Shown: positions 51,215 through 64,000 of the stretch, piece by piece
Position numbering within the stretch: the stretch's first letter is position 1
How the letters are laid out: each line of letters begins with the position of its first letter
NCBI GenBank assembly: GCA_014549065.1
Contig: JACDOX010000030.1
Coordinates: 584,330 to 648,329, forward strand
Direction: 5' to 3'
Origin: Cardinalis cardinalis
Lineage: Eukaryota > Chordata > Aves > Passeriformes > Cardinalidae
Length of the DNA stretch: 64,000 nt
Notes under the pieces: generated by a model
What the model was told of the DNA's origin: nothing
The model's input: the letters and a program-made list of their open reading frames with translations, nothing else
The model's database searches: none
Program-made: the position numbers and the translations under genes

Positions 51215-54200
51215 NGTTTGTAAATAGAGCCTGTGGTTGGTTTACACATAATCATACCAAGNGTTTCTGTTTGTTCTTTCTGATGTGACCACTCCTTTGA
51301 TTGTGTTTTTCATCTATTTCCTCATTGACCTATTATTAGTCAGTGACTAATACAGCCTAAGATATAACAATGTGCCCTACTGGCACTTCCTTGGATGCTC
51401 AAAATTGTGGATTGACTTTTTGGAATTTACTTNAAACACCACAAAGGGTCCACCCCATGAATTCTAAAACTGGCTGCTCACATATATGACCCTCTGTTGC
51501 CAGGAAAAATACTTCTAGTTTTTGGTAGGCATTGCCACAGTGTACTGTCAGATCACATTTACTTCCCACGTGCAGCACAGGTACCTCAGAGAGGAGCAGG
51601 TGGGAACTGGGCAAATACTGATCTTTCTGTGTAAATCTTCACAGTTTACCACAGTGAGGGCAGTAGCTTTGTTCTTTCAAGGAAGGTCTTTTCAAGGCCC
51701 ACCNTGTGGGTCTTGTGTTTAGATAAGATGATTCACTTATCTAAACACAATTCCTTCACAACAGAATACTAAGAGAATCTGAGAGTNTAAACTGTATGAC
51801 ATGGATTTCACACTACTTCAAGCATCTCTACANGAAGCAGGCAGAATTATCTTAGCACCAGAACCTGTATTATACGAGGTCCAGTTCTAGCCCATAATAA
51901 GGTCTTGTATATGTTCTAAAAGCACCTAGTACATAAACACTATTTCATTTTGAAGTCTCCTTCAAAGTTGAAAATTTCTGAAAGTTGCTGGATACCTTAA
52001 TAGAATCTCACTTTCATAATGGTATCAAAAATATCAGAGTCCCTTCTTTACTCTTCATAAANGATTATTTTTGAATCCAGAAATAGCATCATTAAAGAAG
52101 CAGATGGTGGTTAACATTTTCAGGAGCACTAAATTGATTTNTGAACTTAAATTACAGAATTTAAAGTACCTAAAGACATAAAGAAATCTACATTCCTTTG
52201 TTTTCCACTCTTTTGAAAATTTTGTCTTTTTTTCCAGGAAAATGCTCTTTCCTTTGCAATCTAAACATTAGTTGGAATCACAGGAGAAATATCCTTCCAT
52301 ACATGGGCAATGAGACACACTTCAGGGGAGGTAATTTCACTCAAGATTCATAACAACTCCAGAAAGGAATTTCAGACCTTCAATAAGACAAGGCAGGAGT
52401 GTAACACTAATATAATCAGTTCTTTATGGATGGAAGCCCATTATCCATTTTTCTTTCAATGTAGAGTCACTAAAGTTCTTGTCTGGCAANAGTCCACAGT
52501 CAATGGACTGATCTAGAACTCCATCTCAGGGCTCCTTCCGCTGTCACTGAACTGAAATAAACTCATTAAAAAAATAAGCTCAAAAATCTGCCTCTGTGAA
52601 AACAGTTCATCATCTCCTTCCTCACAGGATAAATACATTTGGTGGGCAGAAGAGTACCTGGGATGCTAACATTCCCTAAGCATAATAAACTTCTTCCCTT
52701 TTTATAGTTTTGCAGGATTTTTCAGTTAGTTTATAAATCATACTAATTACTATTTATGCTTGCAAGCCACATTTCATCCCATGTGACCAAAAAGTAGCAC
52801 CCCTGATGTCTGCTGCACATCAGGGCTTTAATGACAACAAAGCATCCTGGAATATAAAGATGGAACTAAAAACTCACCTGAGATCCCAGCTGGGAAACCA
52901 GGAAGCAAAATGTAAATGCCCAAGTTGGAATTAAGTAAAGAAATGAGATTTAACACCCTCTCTCTCCTACAAAGAACACCAATATATATCTATTTAAAGC
53001 AATCTGCACAAACAATGAGTATGGATGACATTGAAAAACTACCATAAGAATTTACCTCTGTGGGCACAATGATGAATTGACATCCCTCTAATTATGATAG
53101 ATGGTGATAAAAAAGCCTGAGCTGCATGGTATTTATCTATCATCAGCTTGGGATTTTTTGACAGCTGGAAAAGTAGAACTTCTCAAAGCTGTGGTACAAG
53201 AGAATTGTAAAGAGCAGAAGCCAGGGTGCCAGGTACAGAGGTCATATTGGTGTCAGGAGANGGACAAACCTTCCCTGACATGAAGACATTTCCAGATGGC
53301 AAGAAGCTTCCACCATGTCCTGGTAAANTATCTAACTAGAATATAGTGTACTCTGTTACTCCTAATGCCTGCACAATTGCATAACAATTGTACCAGCTAG
53401 CATCAGCACAAATTAGTCCTGTAAAGAAGACCTGCATTCTGGTACAGCAGAGAATTTGGGACTTCTCAGACTGAAAATTTCAGAGGTCAGCTTTTTATCT
53501 CCTTTTTACTGCACATTTATATACGTAACAGAGAAGCTGAGGGGCAGAGACAGCAAGAGCTTCTCAAGCAGAGAGAAACTGCCAGTATTTGGCAGACAGC
53601 TGAGTCTGTCTCTGTTGCTGAACTTCCCTATGTTTGGTGCTCTCATGTCTTTTTTTCTTTAGTAGCAGGTGACAGTATTCCATTATTATGAGGTGAGATT
53701 ATTCCTGTGGGACTGACCCACAGGTGACAGGAATGTATGTTATATGATCATATAATGTTAAGTATTTGTTAAACTATGTTAAAACCTCCCTGCAATAAGG
53801 AAACAGTACACTATGAGCTNACTGCTTGCTCCTGAAAAACAGCTGCAGGAGAAATGCAGAGAAATGGGTTGGTTGGTGAAAGCTGGGGGGAAAAGAATAG
53901 GAATAGACTTACTCAAAACAATNACAGCAAGGCCAGGAGTGTTGCCTTTAGCACCCTCCTGAGTGCAGAAAATGAAATCTGCAAAATGTATTTTGTACTG
54001 TTGCCCCCAGAGAACAGGAACTGCCTCAGTTATAGGTTACCTCTCCAGGATGGACAGCTCCTGGTACACAGCTCAGTTTTGTGGTGCCTGAGTGCAACAC
54101 TGAGTGTTTACTACAAACCCTAGGAATCCCAACAGAAAAGGTCGATCATCTTCTAAATTCACAGTTCTAAACAAAGACTATAATATCAACCAGTGTAGGT

Positions 54201-56154
54201 CCAAATTATAACTTTCAGTCCAGGTGATTGCAACCTGATGCCAACTAAAGCATGTGTGGAACAATAGTTACATCAGTTGGAAGCTCAGAATGAGTGGGAA
54301 GCTGCAGATTGTCATTTATGGAAATAATTCTGCTTTCTGAGTCAAACTGCCCGACCTCTCACAGCTCACATCTCAACACTTACATGTCACTACTCTCAAC
54401 AGTGAGGAAGCTGGCACATTTCAGAGCATTCATGCATCATCTCTCAGAGAGCTTGGACATAAGGATTCCTTCTCATTATTATTTCCTACATACTCTCTCT
54501 GGCACTGTGGGGACATCATTTGGCTCATTATGCCTCAGCTTTCCAATCTACAAAGTGGGAAACTACCCTGCCTCATTGGGTACTGTCAAAGAAACCTCTC
54601 AGTTCCATGACAAAAAGAGGTCATTTCAGCTTATCCAAGGTCTGCTGGAAGAGCTCCATCTTTGCCAAGCACCATTAACTGCTCTCATGCCTGAGAATTT
54701 CAGCAAAGGCTTTTCTCTCAACGGTACAGGTAATCACCTAGAAATAACACCAGGGTTTTTAATTCTGCATTCTGCTCATCTCAATTACTATCAGCAGTTT
54801 CAGTAGGGGCCAAGGAATAAAAGTCTTTCTTAATAGACCTTTGTGCNTCTGTCTTCTGGGTTTTGAGAAGACACAGGTGAGATCACATTGGCAATGCCAC
54901 AGGAGACATTCATGCATTAGTTGTTTGGTNATTTTTTTTTCTTTCCCAGGGATAATAGTCTGGCACATTTGCAGGTGTCTCATTCCTTACACAGGCACCA
55001 TAGTTCAAAGACAATATAATATAACCTATTACCATAGTGGTTGAGCATCACCAAGCACAGGTTTTCAGTCACTTCATGGGAGGGGCAGGCACAATTCACT
55101 AAACTCTGCTGACTTTACAAGTCACACACTCACACNCTGACACTTTGTGGTGAATGTCTTTCAAAAACTACAGAGGGTCACAGGAAAAGTTTAATCCATC
55201 AGAAAAAGGCAGCTGGAAATCAGTCAGTGGAAAGCAGCAAGCTGAATAAAAAATGAAATCTGCCTTCTTCAGTGCACAGAGCTGGAGAGCTGAAGCTTAA
55301 TGGAAAGTAAGTTAGGGCACCTGGGCTAGGCTTCTGTTCCTCAAATAAATTGTTAATTGATTTCTAATGACTATAGAATGGTGTGATAACACTTTTTAAA
55401 ATGCTAGTACTACAAGTATTCCATAATGAAGTGTAGTATTCTATAAGGAAGTGTATAACCTTCTACAGAGTAACATTCATTGAGAGGAGCAACACATTTA
55501 ATAAAATTAAAGGGCAGTAAATTTGGAAATTTTGCATAGAAAAGCTATTTTCTGTAACCCATCTGTGGAATTTACTGCCTCAGAAAACAACCTAGCCAAA
55601 ACTAATGGCTATGGCCAGTAGGAAGATCTCTAGCTGAAACCAAGTGTTTCTTGTGACAACCTAAAATTGGAGAGTATTGGGAGCAGGAGACAACAGAAAT
55701 AAGAAATAACACATAACTGTCATTAAATCTACCCTCCAGCTTGAAGACTTTGTTTTGAAAACCATCTTTTTCAGGAGCAGGGCTTAAGCACCTTTCTAAC
55801 TTTTGGGATGTGTAGAAGTAATTTGCTCAGTTCAGATCAAAGAGCTCATGGTAGGCAGAGCTCAGGGATGCATAAAGGGCCATGAACATATTGATGAGAG
55901 ATTGGCATATTTATCATTGATCAAAGAGGTTTTGCTTCAAAAATAAATTTTCCTTTTCCACCTTCTCTTTCCTTCTCTTCCCATGAATATTTGGGTGAAT
56001 GCATTTTATTTTTAGNTCCTCATGGAATGAAAACTTTATACTCTGCTTTTTTGCCTTTTTTTTTTTTTTAATAGGATAATGCGCAGTGTTGNACTGTGAA
56101 GGAAAAATGTTCTGTGCCATAAATTCAGTCACAACNTGGGTCCAACTCCAACCA

Positions 56155-56246
56155 TAACAAATAAATAAACATAATAAATATAAGAATTATATATAATAAT
56201 AATAATTACATATAATTTATTATTATATAATATATTTATATAATAA
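56155..56246. repeat. (TAA/TATA)n AT-rich tract
   Basis: This is a nearly pure A/T stretch of AATAAATAAAC, ATAATAATAAT and TATATAATA words, a decayed AT microsatellite within intron. Confidence 0.75.
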
Positions 56247-59200
56247 ACAAAGGATGGTTCTTTACTCTTCACAGCTATAGTTGAGTAAACAATATTAAAG
56301 AAAAAATATCCGTATCATGGACAGGAAGTAAACCCTACATCTCAGACTAGGGTTGTGTGACCTGGGAAGTAGAGTACTCCTACTCTTAGACTATTTTCTT
56401 TGGCTTCCATTAAATGACTTCATTAAATCTTTTCTTTGTTTCTGAAACTTTACTACTTTTGAAATTTGCACTCATACAGTCGAGGAACATAAAAGATGTC
56501 ATAAATCCAGGTGATCCTTCAGAAATAATTAAGGTAGGGTGAATTCCCTACAAAGATACCTGCATACATCTGTCCAGTGAAGAAGCAAAACTTTGAAATA
56601 TCTACCTTTCCTCATGCTACACACATTGCATCAGCAGAAACAGATGAGGAACAAAATATTNATCCCAAATGAGAAAAATTATATTGCTGGCAGCTCCTAA
56701 CAACATCCAACAACCATAACTGGTAACAGCAGGATTCTTGAGGCTGCTCTGGGAAGAAAAAAATATTTTGCTCAACAAAACAATATCTTCTGGTTAACTT
56801 CTCAACTGCAGACCAGATTTGGGCTTAAAACGTTTGGCTCTGCAGTACTTTGAGTNTTTACCTTGAAAGCTCTTGGGAGTTATCAGGGGATGTGTGATGA
56901 GAAGGTTTGACTCCTGTCTTTCAACTTCTGCCTAGAGATCTGAGACATCTGGGAATTGTCTCATTTGGTCATGCTCTTAACTCGTAGGTGGGTAATAGGA
57001 TTGTGACTATTGAGACTGTGACACAAAGAAATCAATCCCTAAATATGCAGAAATTTAGTGTTGTTAGCTTTGGTAATGAATCCTGCACATTATGATTTTT
57101 ATCTGATTTCTAAAGTGTACACTTATCTTATAATGGGGCTTTTTTATGTAATACTTGTGATAATTATATTACTATGCAATTTTTAATGTATTGTAAACCT
57201 TGCTGCTTTTAACAAGGAAATTGCTAATTATTATTCACAAGTTCTAATTTTTCAAATCTATAAATGCTTAAAAGAAGCCCCACAAATAAATCAATGAGGT
57301 TGACAGAGAATTAAAGAGTTACAAGGGACACAGTATTAAAATTTACTTTCCCTGTATGATAGGCTCAGTAAGCACTTTTTCCAAACTGTGGGGCAAACAA
57401 TGAGATTGTTTCTTTAGCACTGAAATCCTGCATCTGCTGGTTTGTTTGGAGCCTNAATGGTGTGAGGTTGTTGTGTATCATGTCAATAAAGACATGAAAA
57501 AAGTCACACTTTTACTTGATAAATTCCTGGTTGCTCTCCACATACACTTCAAGTAAGTCTACAGATACAACAGACATTCATCTGACTTTACCATTCAGAA
57601 AAGGAGCAAGGAAAGGGTCATATTTCCTACTACCCAGCACATATCCTAAAAAGTGGACTTAGTGCATTATTACATAAGCATGCAGATTCCACCTTGCAGA
57701 TCCTCCATTATGTAAAATCTAATTAATTGTCTTTGCTTGGTTGGTTTTTAATCCAGCAATCATGTGCGTGCATAATTCAAGGCACATAAATGAATAATTC
57801 CACTGAGGCCAATGGTCAATATTATTGTTACCAGTGGAAATGAGCTGATATAAATAAGTGCTTTGCTCGAATAGGCTGGAACACAGAACTGGGAGGAATG
57901 TATGATTAGGAGTTAATCTTCAGAAATTCCTCAGGAAAAAAATGGAAGCTTAATGTACATAGTGGCTAAAAAATGACAAAAAACATTTAAGCATTTCTAT
58001 NTATAAATTTGAGTGCATCATGAAAAGTATTATCATCTTGTTGACCTGGAATAGTCTTTCAGATGTCCTGAGTCTTTAAGACAGGTGAAAAGGAGTGGGA
58101 AATTAAGGTCTCAGAGCTGACTCAAAAGAGAGAGGTGGGGGTAAGAAAATTACAAAAAGTCCTAACTTTGTAATAAGCAAAAATGTAAAAACAAAAATAA
58201 ACTAGACTTACTTTTAATGACTTAGGAACAGTGGCTTACACAGGCAAAGGCCTCCAGATGTCTTTGCTCAGTCTGGGTCGAATTTCTTGCTAAGCATCAA
58301 NCTCCTATTTATCTTAGAGGGACTCTAAGCCACAGTGACTCCTTAAGACTGTTCCTAAATTCACATTTTGTTGCTGGTGCTATCAGATGGATGCAAAGGA
58401 GACACCAGAGAGTTCAACCCAGCTTCAGTTTGAACAGATNACAGTCAAAGGAACAAGCAGCACTTGATCAACTGGTCCTGTTTTTACAACCACATTTCTT
58501 TTATTTTGAAGCACTGAAGGAAAAAGGAAATTTTAAGCTCAGTTGTCTTTTGCAAGCTCTTAAGGCTCTACTTACTGTGTTATCTCAACTATGGAATTTT
58601 ACAAACTCTGTGTGTGCATTCTCTAGGTACATATAAATACCTATAACTTTTTTCAGTGTCTTCATGAGGAAGGCAAGACAGAGCTGGGTGAAGACAAGGG
58701 CACAGGGATCATGAACCAGGGCAGAGAATGCTCCAGACAGGTTATTCTGCTATACAGCCACTGTGGGATAAGAATGAATAATTTAGGCAAGATCAATCAT
58801 ATGTTGGAGAAATAGGAGGACAGTAGGAAAAATAAGAGGACTCCAATGTTTAGCTTGGTTCCCTAATCGTTTTGTATACTCTGTAGAGATGGAAAGAGCA
58901 AATTAAAATTCACTCTGAGGCAGAAACACTGGCAATTTGTACAGAATTCTCTGCAGGAGCTAAATGGAGCCATTAACTGAGAAAGGACTGCCTTGATGAG
59001 GACAACAGAAACATCAAGATTAATTTGCAACAAAGAACCCTTGAGAAAGAATCAAACAAACTGCAGCAATGGAAGATGAGTATAGAAGAGAGAAGGAGAA
59101 GATGGCAGACAGATCTGAGAATGGGGAGTCTGCAGAAGTTGCTTCTTCACCTCTCCTAACAAAGACTGAAGGTCTTCAAAGATGTTGAATCTGCTACAAA

Positions 59201-60242
59201 CATCCTCAGCCAAGTACACCTGCCCTGATCCAGGTGAAGCATAACTTGTGGTTTATTAATTAAGAGCTTTNGGTATAGCTATATTTCATTGCTATGCTGC
59301 CTGAGCTCCCTGACAAGAGGGTGCAGAAGTGACCAATCTTCCCCACACGGCCCTGGATAGAAGACAAATGGAAGCAGTGCTGGGGCTCAATCTCCAGAGC
59401 TGTGAGAGAACACATTCCTGCATGAGATACACCTTGACTGGCTCGAGCTTCCTGGGGGCACTGTGCAAAGGCAGGAGTCNATAGAAGGGTCCTACCTGCT
59501 GTTACCTGCTCAAGAGCAAGGTGGGAGCTGAGATCTGCTCTGCCTCAGAACCAAGTCATTGCTTGATGGCAAAGTGAAAACNTGTCAAATAGCTCACATG
59601 AGCTTCCTTAAAGTTATACAGGAATGCCATTTTGCTGTTACATGGAGCAAACCATGTTTGCTTTGGTTGCATGCAGTTTGAGGGAAGTGCATTGCTACCA
59701 GCAGAATTTGCCACACTTATTTTTTATAGCAGCACATTTTCATCACTCATTAAATACAGGCCCCCTTTCAAGGATATCCACATTTTATCAGCTGGGAAAG
59801 ACTGTATAAAGCCAGAGAAATATAGAAAAAGACCAAACTTTCATCTATCTAGTCCCAGATGACTGATGCTGACTGTATGTTGCCGCTGAGTCCTTCCATT
59901 GTGGTTTTTAGCTCTCAGAATATAAGCACTGAACTCCACAACATTATTTTACTCGTTAGTAAACTTCCACATTCATATTTCATCTGTTTTCAGCTTGGGT
60001 GCACATTGTTTTTCACAGTCTGATGTTCTTTACCAGACCCAGCCATTATCAAAAAAACAAGGTCTCTGTCTGAGGGTAAGGAANAGAATTACAGCTTGCA
60101 TTCAAATACCAGCGGGTCAAAATGTCTGTGGCACACAATGCTGCAGCTGAGTTGTTTTCCACTGCAAGTTATTTCTGTTGAAAATGCTTCCTGATCCCAT
60201 ACTTCTCCAGCACAGCAGTTTGTGCTTGCTGGAGAGGTGGGG

Positions 60243-60400
60243 AATCACAGAACCATTGAGGCTGTAAAAGACCTCTGAAGATCAAGTCCAAGCACCANCC
60301 TAGAATCAACACCCTGTTCAGCACTAGAGGGGAAATGCTCAATGTGTTTAGCAGTGTCCTAGTTAAATCTGGGGTTTCAAGTGCCCTTCACCCAAGTTTA
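60243..60400 (-). mobile_element. Degenerate CR1 3'-end fragment
   Basis: The plus strand begins aatcacagaaccattgaggctg, then aaagacctctgaagatcaag and tccaagcacc. This resembles, in reverse complement, the 3' end of avian CR1 elements (CACAGAATCA, TTGGAAAAGACCTC, ATCA-GTCCAA words). Only about 150 nt is recognisable and the right border is unclear. Confidence 0.6.
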
Positions 60401-62726
60401 CTGCACAACTTCAACAGATGGCAAAGGCCACTTGACTTCACATTTTTCAAAACAGAGGAAAAAAAAACATTAGGTTCTCCCTTCACTTAAAAAATCCCAG
60501 CAGTGTTACTGGCCTTTGTTTTCACAAAGTGGCAACTTTTATTAGCAACTAGTAGTGCTCCAAAGGGACATGCATCATCATGGCAAATCAGCTATCTCAA
60601 GAGTGGATTTGCTGACAAAATCTCAGCATATTAAATTTTGTTAGTACAACTACCTCTGGGAAATTCCTCTAGTGAGCTAGGGGTGGGAAAACAAAAATAA
60701 TCAGGAAGCCACCATTTACATATCCTCCCATCCCACCTGTAATTTTGTGCTTTCTTGAGGGACTTCTCTGCTTTTCTGTGAAAACTGGAGGGTGCTACAT
60801 ATCTCTGCAGCATGTTTGGCAATACAGGGATTCTGAACTCCCACTAAAAACATCAGTTATACAGCAAGAAATCCTTACATCAAAGAAAAATTCTAAGCTC
60901 AAATAAAACTCTTGCTTTGCCATCTCACTCACTTTCTCCAGGCTTAATACATAAAAGAGAGAAAAAAAATTGAATGTATCTCAATTCAGTTTAACATGGA
61001 ACATGTTAACCAAAAGTGAAATATTGAAATTCAATTACTGCAAAGTGATAAAGCAACTCACATTCTAGAGCATGCTGAAACAGCTGCACTTTGAGGATGT
61101 AAAAATTCCCCCTGAAACTGTTCCCTTAGAAGTGAGTTGGTTTTTCTCAGCGGTGGCTCAGGTCACTCTGTCTGCTCTGAAGCTGTCTGGGTCACACAGA
61201 CCAGTGGGGAAAGAACAGGNCAGACACAGAGCCAGGCTGGGCTCTTGAAGATGTGAGGCCCAGACTGAGCAGCTCTTCAGGACTTCCCACAAGCACATCC
61301 TGCAGTCTGCCGTGCCAAGCCCTTGTTCTTGATCCATCCTGCTTATTGATCCAGATGACTGACAGATCATTTTCCCCACCTCTCCNATACTCAGCAGCTG
61401 CCATCAAAAGTGATATTACTTTGGCCTGATTAGCACTCTGCTCTTCATGGCTCCTGAAGAGTCGATCTGCTTAGAGGAGNTTCCTGCCTTTGAGCCACCT
61501 GCAGTATTCTGCAAAGCAGAGGGGCCAAGAAGGGCCATGAAGGCTCTCCTTTCTCTCATCTGACTGATTACATGGGTGCTTGTAGAGTGAATTTGCAATT
61601 TGCAGAAATGTCATGGAGTGACCTCCAAAAATTGTTTGGANTCGTGTGACTTAACCAGGATTTTAATTCAGAGCTCCAGAGATAAAAGTCACAGAGATTT
61701 ATATGAGTTGCCTTATTTCCACATAAGTGTGTACAACTTTTTTTTTCCATTTAAAAGGAAAAGGTTGGGCTTTGAAAAAGTCACTCAAGAGCCCAAAGGC
61801 TATTTAGCCACAGTTCTTTCATTACAGCCACTGCAGCAGTTCCATCTCTTACTGCTACTCAGTTATGTAAAAACCTTTTTGCCCTTTAAAGTCTTTGGAA
61901 ATTCACTCCAAAAGAATAAAGTGCTCAATTCAAGCATAAAAATATCCCCTATGGTGGTGCGTTTCCAAATATAAAAATTTCACTTCATCTTAGAATTCTG
62001 GGCTATCCCTTCCTATCTCTGTTTATTTTGTGTTTACATTTGCGTGGCTGATTATCCAGAAAGGATTTTCTGCCTGTATAACTTTTGCTGTTTTATAAAT
62101 GCTTCTATTTATCTCAGTGCAGACTGATAGCAATTTCTTCCACAGCTACATCAGAACAGTACTGATTGCTGCATGCACAGGAATATAAAAGCACACACTA
62201 TTCATTGATTTCCATAGTCAATTAAGTCCTTAAAAATAAAGATTATGAAAAACAGCACTGTAAGATGTAGATAATCACTACCTTCTTTAAAAAGTGAAGA
62301 CAAGACTGTCAATTATTTTTTTTTGCACTTGATCAGTTTATCCNAAGTTCTTCCATATTCAATTCAGAATCTAGGAATCCTAGGAAAATTCTACATTTTA
62401 GATAATTAATCCAGTTTCCAGTAGTGAAATCAGATCCAAAATTCTCAATAAAATGTACAATATCTAGAACTCCTAGCACACAGATAATAAACCTTTGTCT
62501 GAGAGGCACTCAGGGATACTGTAAAAGCTCCAGAGGGTTGCTGGAGAAATTATTATAAATGAGACTGAATGAGCTCCAGCATTACTGACACAAAACTACC
62601 CCTTCTCCTTTTCTTTTGAGTCTTATAAGCAACACCACATAGGCAAGATAACAAAACATCCTGACTGATTCCTTCTAGATGTGCTTTAAAAGTCAATAGA
62701 GTCAATGTTCTGTGGTGAATATTCAT

Positions 62727-63410
62727 AGAACAGTTTGGGTTTGAAAGGACCCTTAAAGGCCATTTAGTCCAAGCCCCTGNAATGAAAAGAGAACTTCCAC
62801 CAGATCAGGCTGCTCACAGTCCTGCCCAACCTGACCTTCAATGATCCCAGGGGTGGGGAATCCATCACCTCTCTGGGCAACCAACCTGTGCCAGAGCTTC
62901 CCCACTCCCATTGTAAACATTTTCTTCCTAATGTCTGATCTAAATCTGTCCACTTCCCATTTTAATTCATCAGCCCCTGTTCCATCACCACATTCCCTTG
63001 TAAGAGAACCTCTCCAGCTCCCTTGTGGGCCCCCTCTAGGTACTGGGAGGTCTCCCTGGAGCTCTCCTTCTGTTCTCCAGACTGAACAACCTCAGCTCTC
63101 TTAGCCTTCCACAGAATCACAGAATTTCCTCACAGGAGAGCTCCTCCAGCCCTCTGATCATCTTCCTGGTCCTCCTCTGCACTCACCCCCACAGCTCCAT
63201 GTCCTGCCTGTGCTGGGCTCCAGGNCTGGATGCAGCACTCAGATGGGGTCTCACCAGAGCTGAGCAGAGGGGCAGAATCCCCTCCCTCCCCTGCTGCCCA
63301 AAGTGCTTTGGATGCAGCCCAGGACATGGCTGTGGGCACCTTGCTGGGTNATGTCCAGCCTCTCATCCACCAAAACCCACGAGTCCTTCCCAGCAGGAAG
63401 ACTGATACCT
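62727..63410 (-). mobile_element. CR1 LINE fragment (3' part of ORF2 and tail)
   Basis: The plus strand begins agaacagtttgggtttgaaa and ggacccttaaaggccattta, the typical reversed 3' end of a CR1 element. On the minus strand 62953-62753 translates to DRFRSDIRKKMFTMGVGK and then LWHRLVAQRGDGFPTPG, the C-terminal end of CR1 ORF2. Upstream (63366-63130) there are frame-shifted traces such as CCIQ-WSPAQAGHG and AEEDQEDDQRAGGAL. It is 5'-truncated, as is usual for CR1, and carries frameshifts and ambiguous bases. A second CACAGAATCACAGAATTT word at 63112-63127 interrupts the body, possibly a small secondary insertion or slippage. Confidence 0.85.
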
Positions 63411-64000
63411 CTGATTGACTTCTAAACCCTTCATTTTACACTTCTGGTCTCTGTACATTTTGGAAGACGTGCTCAATATTGTTTTTAGGTCTCCTGTTTG
63501 GGTGCAGTTCAGAGGGTTGGAGTTNCAAGGAGACAGTTCTAGAGTGGGCCATGGGCACAGATAAACTACACCTTCATGACCACTCATCATACTGAGCCCT
63601 CAAATCCTGCCCAGGCAGAAATCCCTCTGAAACCAATGAATAAAGCCAATATTAATGGACCANTTCTCTTTGCAGGCAGGAAGGATTTGATATTCGCAGT
63701 AACACTGTTGAAGATTTAATTGTATTGCCCTTTGTCTTAAAAGCAAGATGTTAAAACATGTTAAACTCAAAATAAACAATAATTTATTAAATGGTATTAT
63801 ACCCATGACTTGTGTCCTGACCTTGGGCCTATTTCCTTGACTTTTTCTTTCCCAGGATCTGGGTAATGAACCAGTCTGTTATTTGCAAATTTGTCTAGTA
63901 GATATAGGTCCACAGCTAACAAATCTCATGATGCATTTTTCAGAAGGCATCAGTCATCATTTCGGTATAAAACTGGTGGTAGGGCTCAAGAAGCGCACCC

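Noticed and set aside
54294..54806. 170-codon open frame on the plus strand, start to stop
   Set aside because: No recognisable domain, signal or repeat in the peptide, antisense inside a large intron, and of a length that can arise by chance in 64 kb over six frames.

Overview
The window is vertebrate nuclear DNA, almost certainly from a bird and probably a songbird. It carries one recognisable gene, lying on the minus strand: the middle of CACNA1C, the pore-forming alpha-1C subunit of the L-type calcium channel Cav1.2. Thirteen exons can be placed to the base from reading frame, splice signals and protein similarity. They are numbered here by the human convention: 8a, 8, 9, 9*, 10, 11, 12, 13, 14, 15, 16, 17 and 18. 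Transcription runs from high to low coordinates, and the gene continues past both ends of the window. CACNA1C is preferred over its paralogues because exons 9*, 10, 17 and 18 carry alpha-1C-specific linker sequence. The avian assignment rests on CR1 LINE fragments and on an LTR of a type I recall from songbird genomes.

Layout in transcript order: 64000-51143 is upstream intron with two CR1 fragments and no exon. 51142-50559 holds the mutually exclusive IS6 exons 8a and 8. 44575-44403 is exon 9, which carries the beta-subunit anchor (AID). An 18.3 kb intron follows, then the 75-nt cassette exon 9* at 26100-26026. Exons 10 (24017-23927), 11 (14533-14507), 12 (12574-12414), 13 (11611-11386), 14 (5394-5187), 15 (4384-4264) and 16 (2455-2341) complete the I-II linker and all of domain II. 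Exons 17 (1312-1192) and 18 (1064-995) carry the start of the II-III loop. All exon junctions are in phase. With exon 8 or 8a the chain is 1417 nt, or 1492 nt with exon 9*.

The rest, about 97 percent of the window, is intron. It contains CR1 remnants, a probable solo LTR ending close to the exon 10 donor, short tandem repeats, low-complexity tracts, a 47-nt assembly gap and about 200 isolated ambiguous bases, none of them in an exon.

I see no new gene system. The most interesting content is the alternative-splicing layer: three TGCATG (RBFOX-type) hexamers around exon 9*, a CTCTCT-bearing pyrimidine tract before exon 8a but not exon 8, a 54-nt CU-rich tract just inside the intron after exon 9, and the LTR and hairpin next to exon 10.
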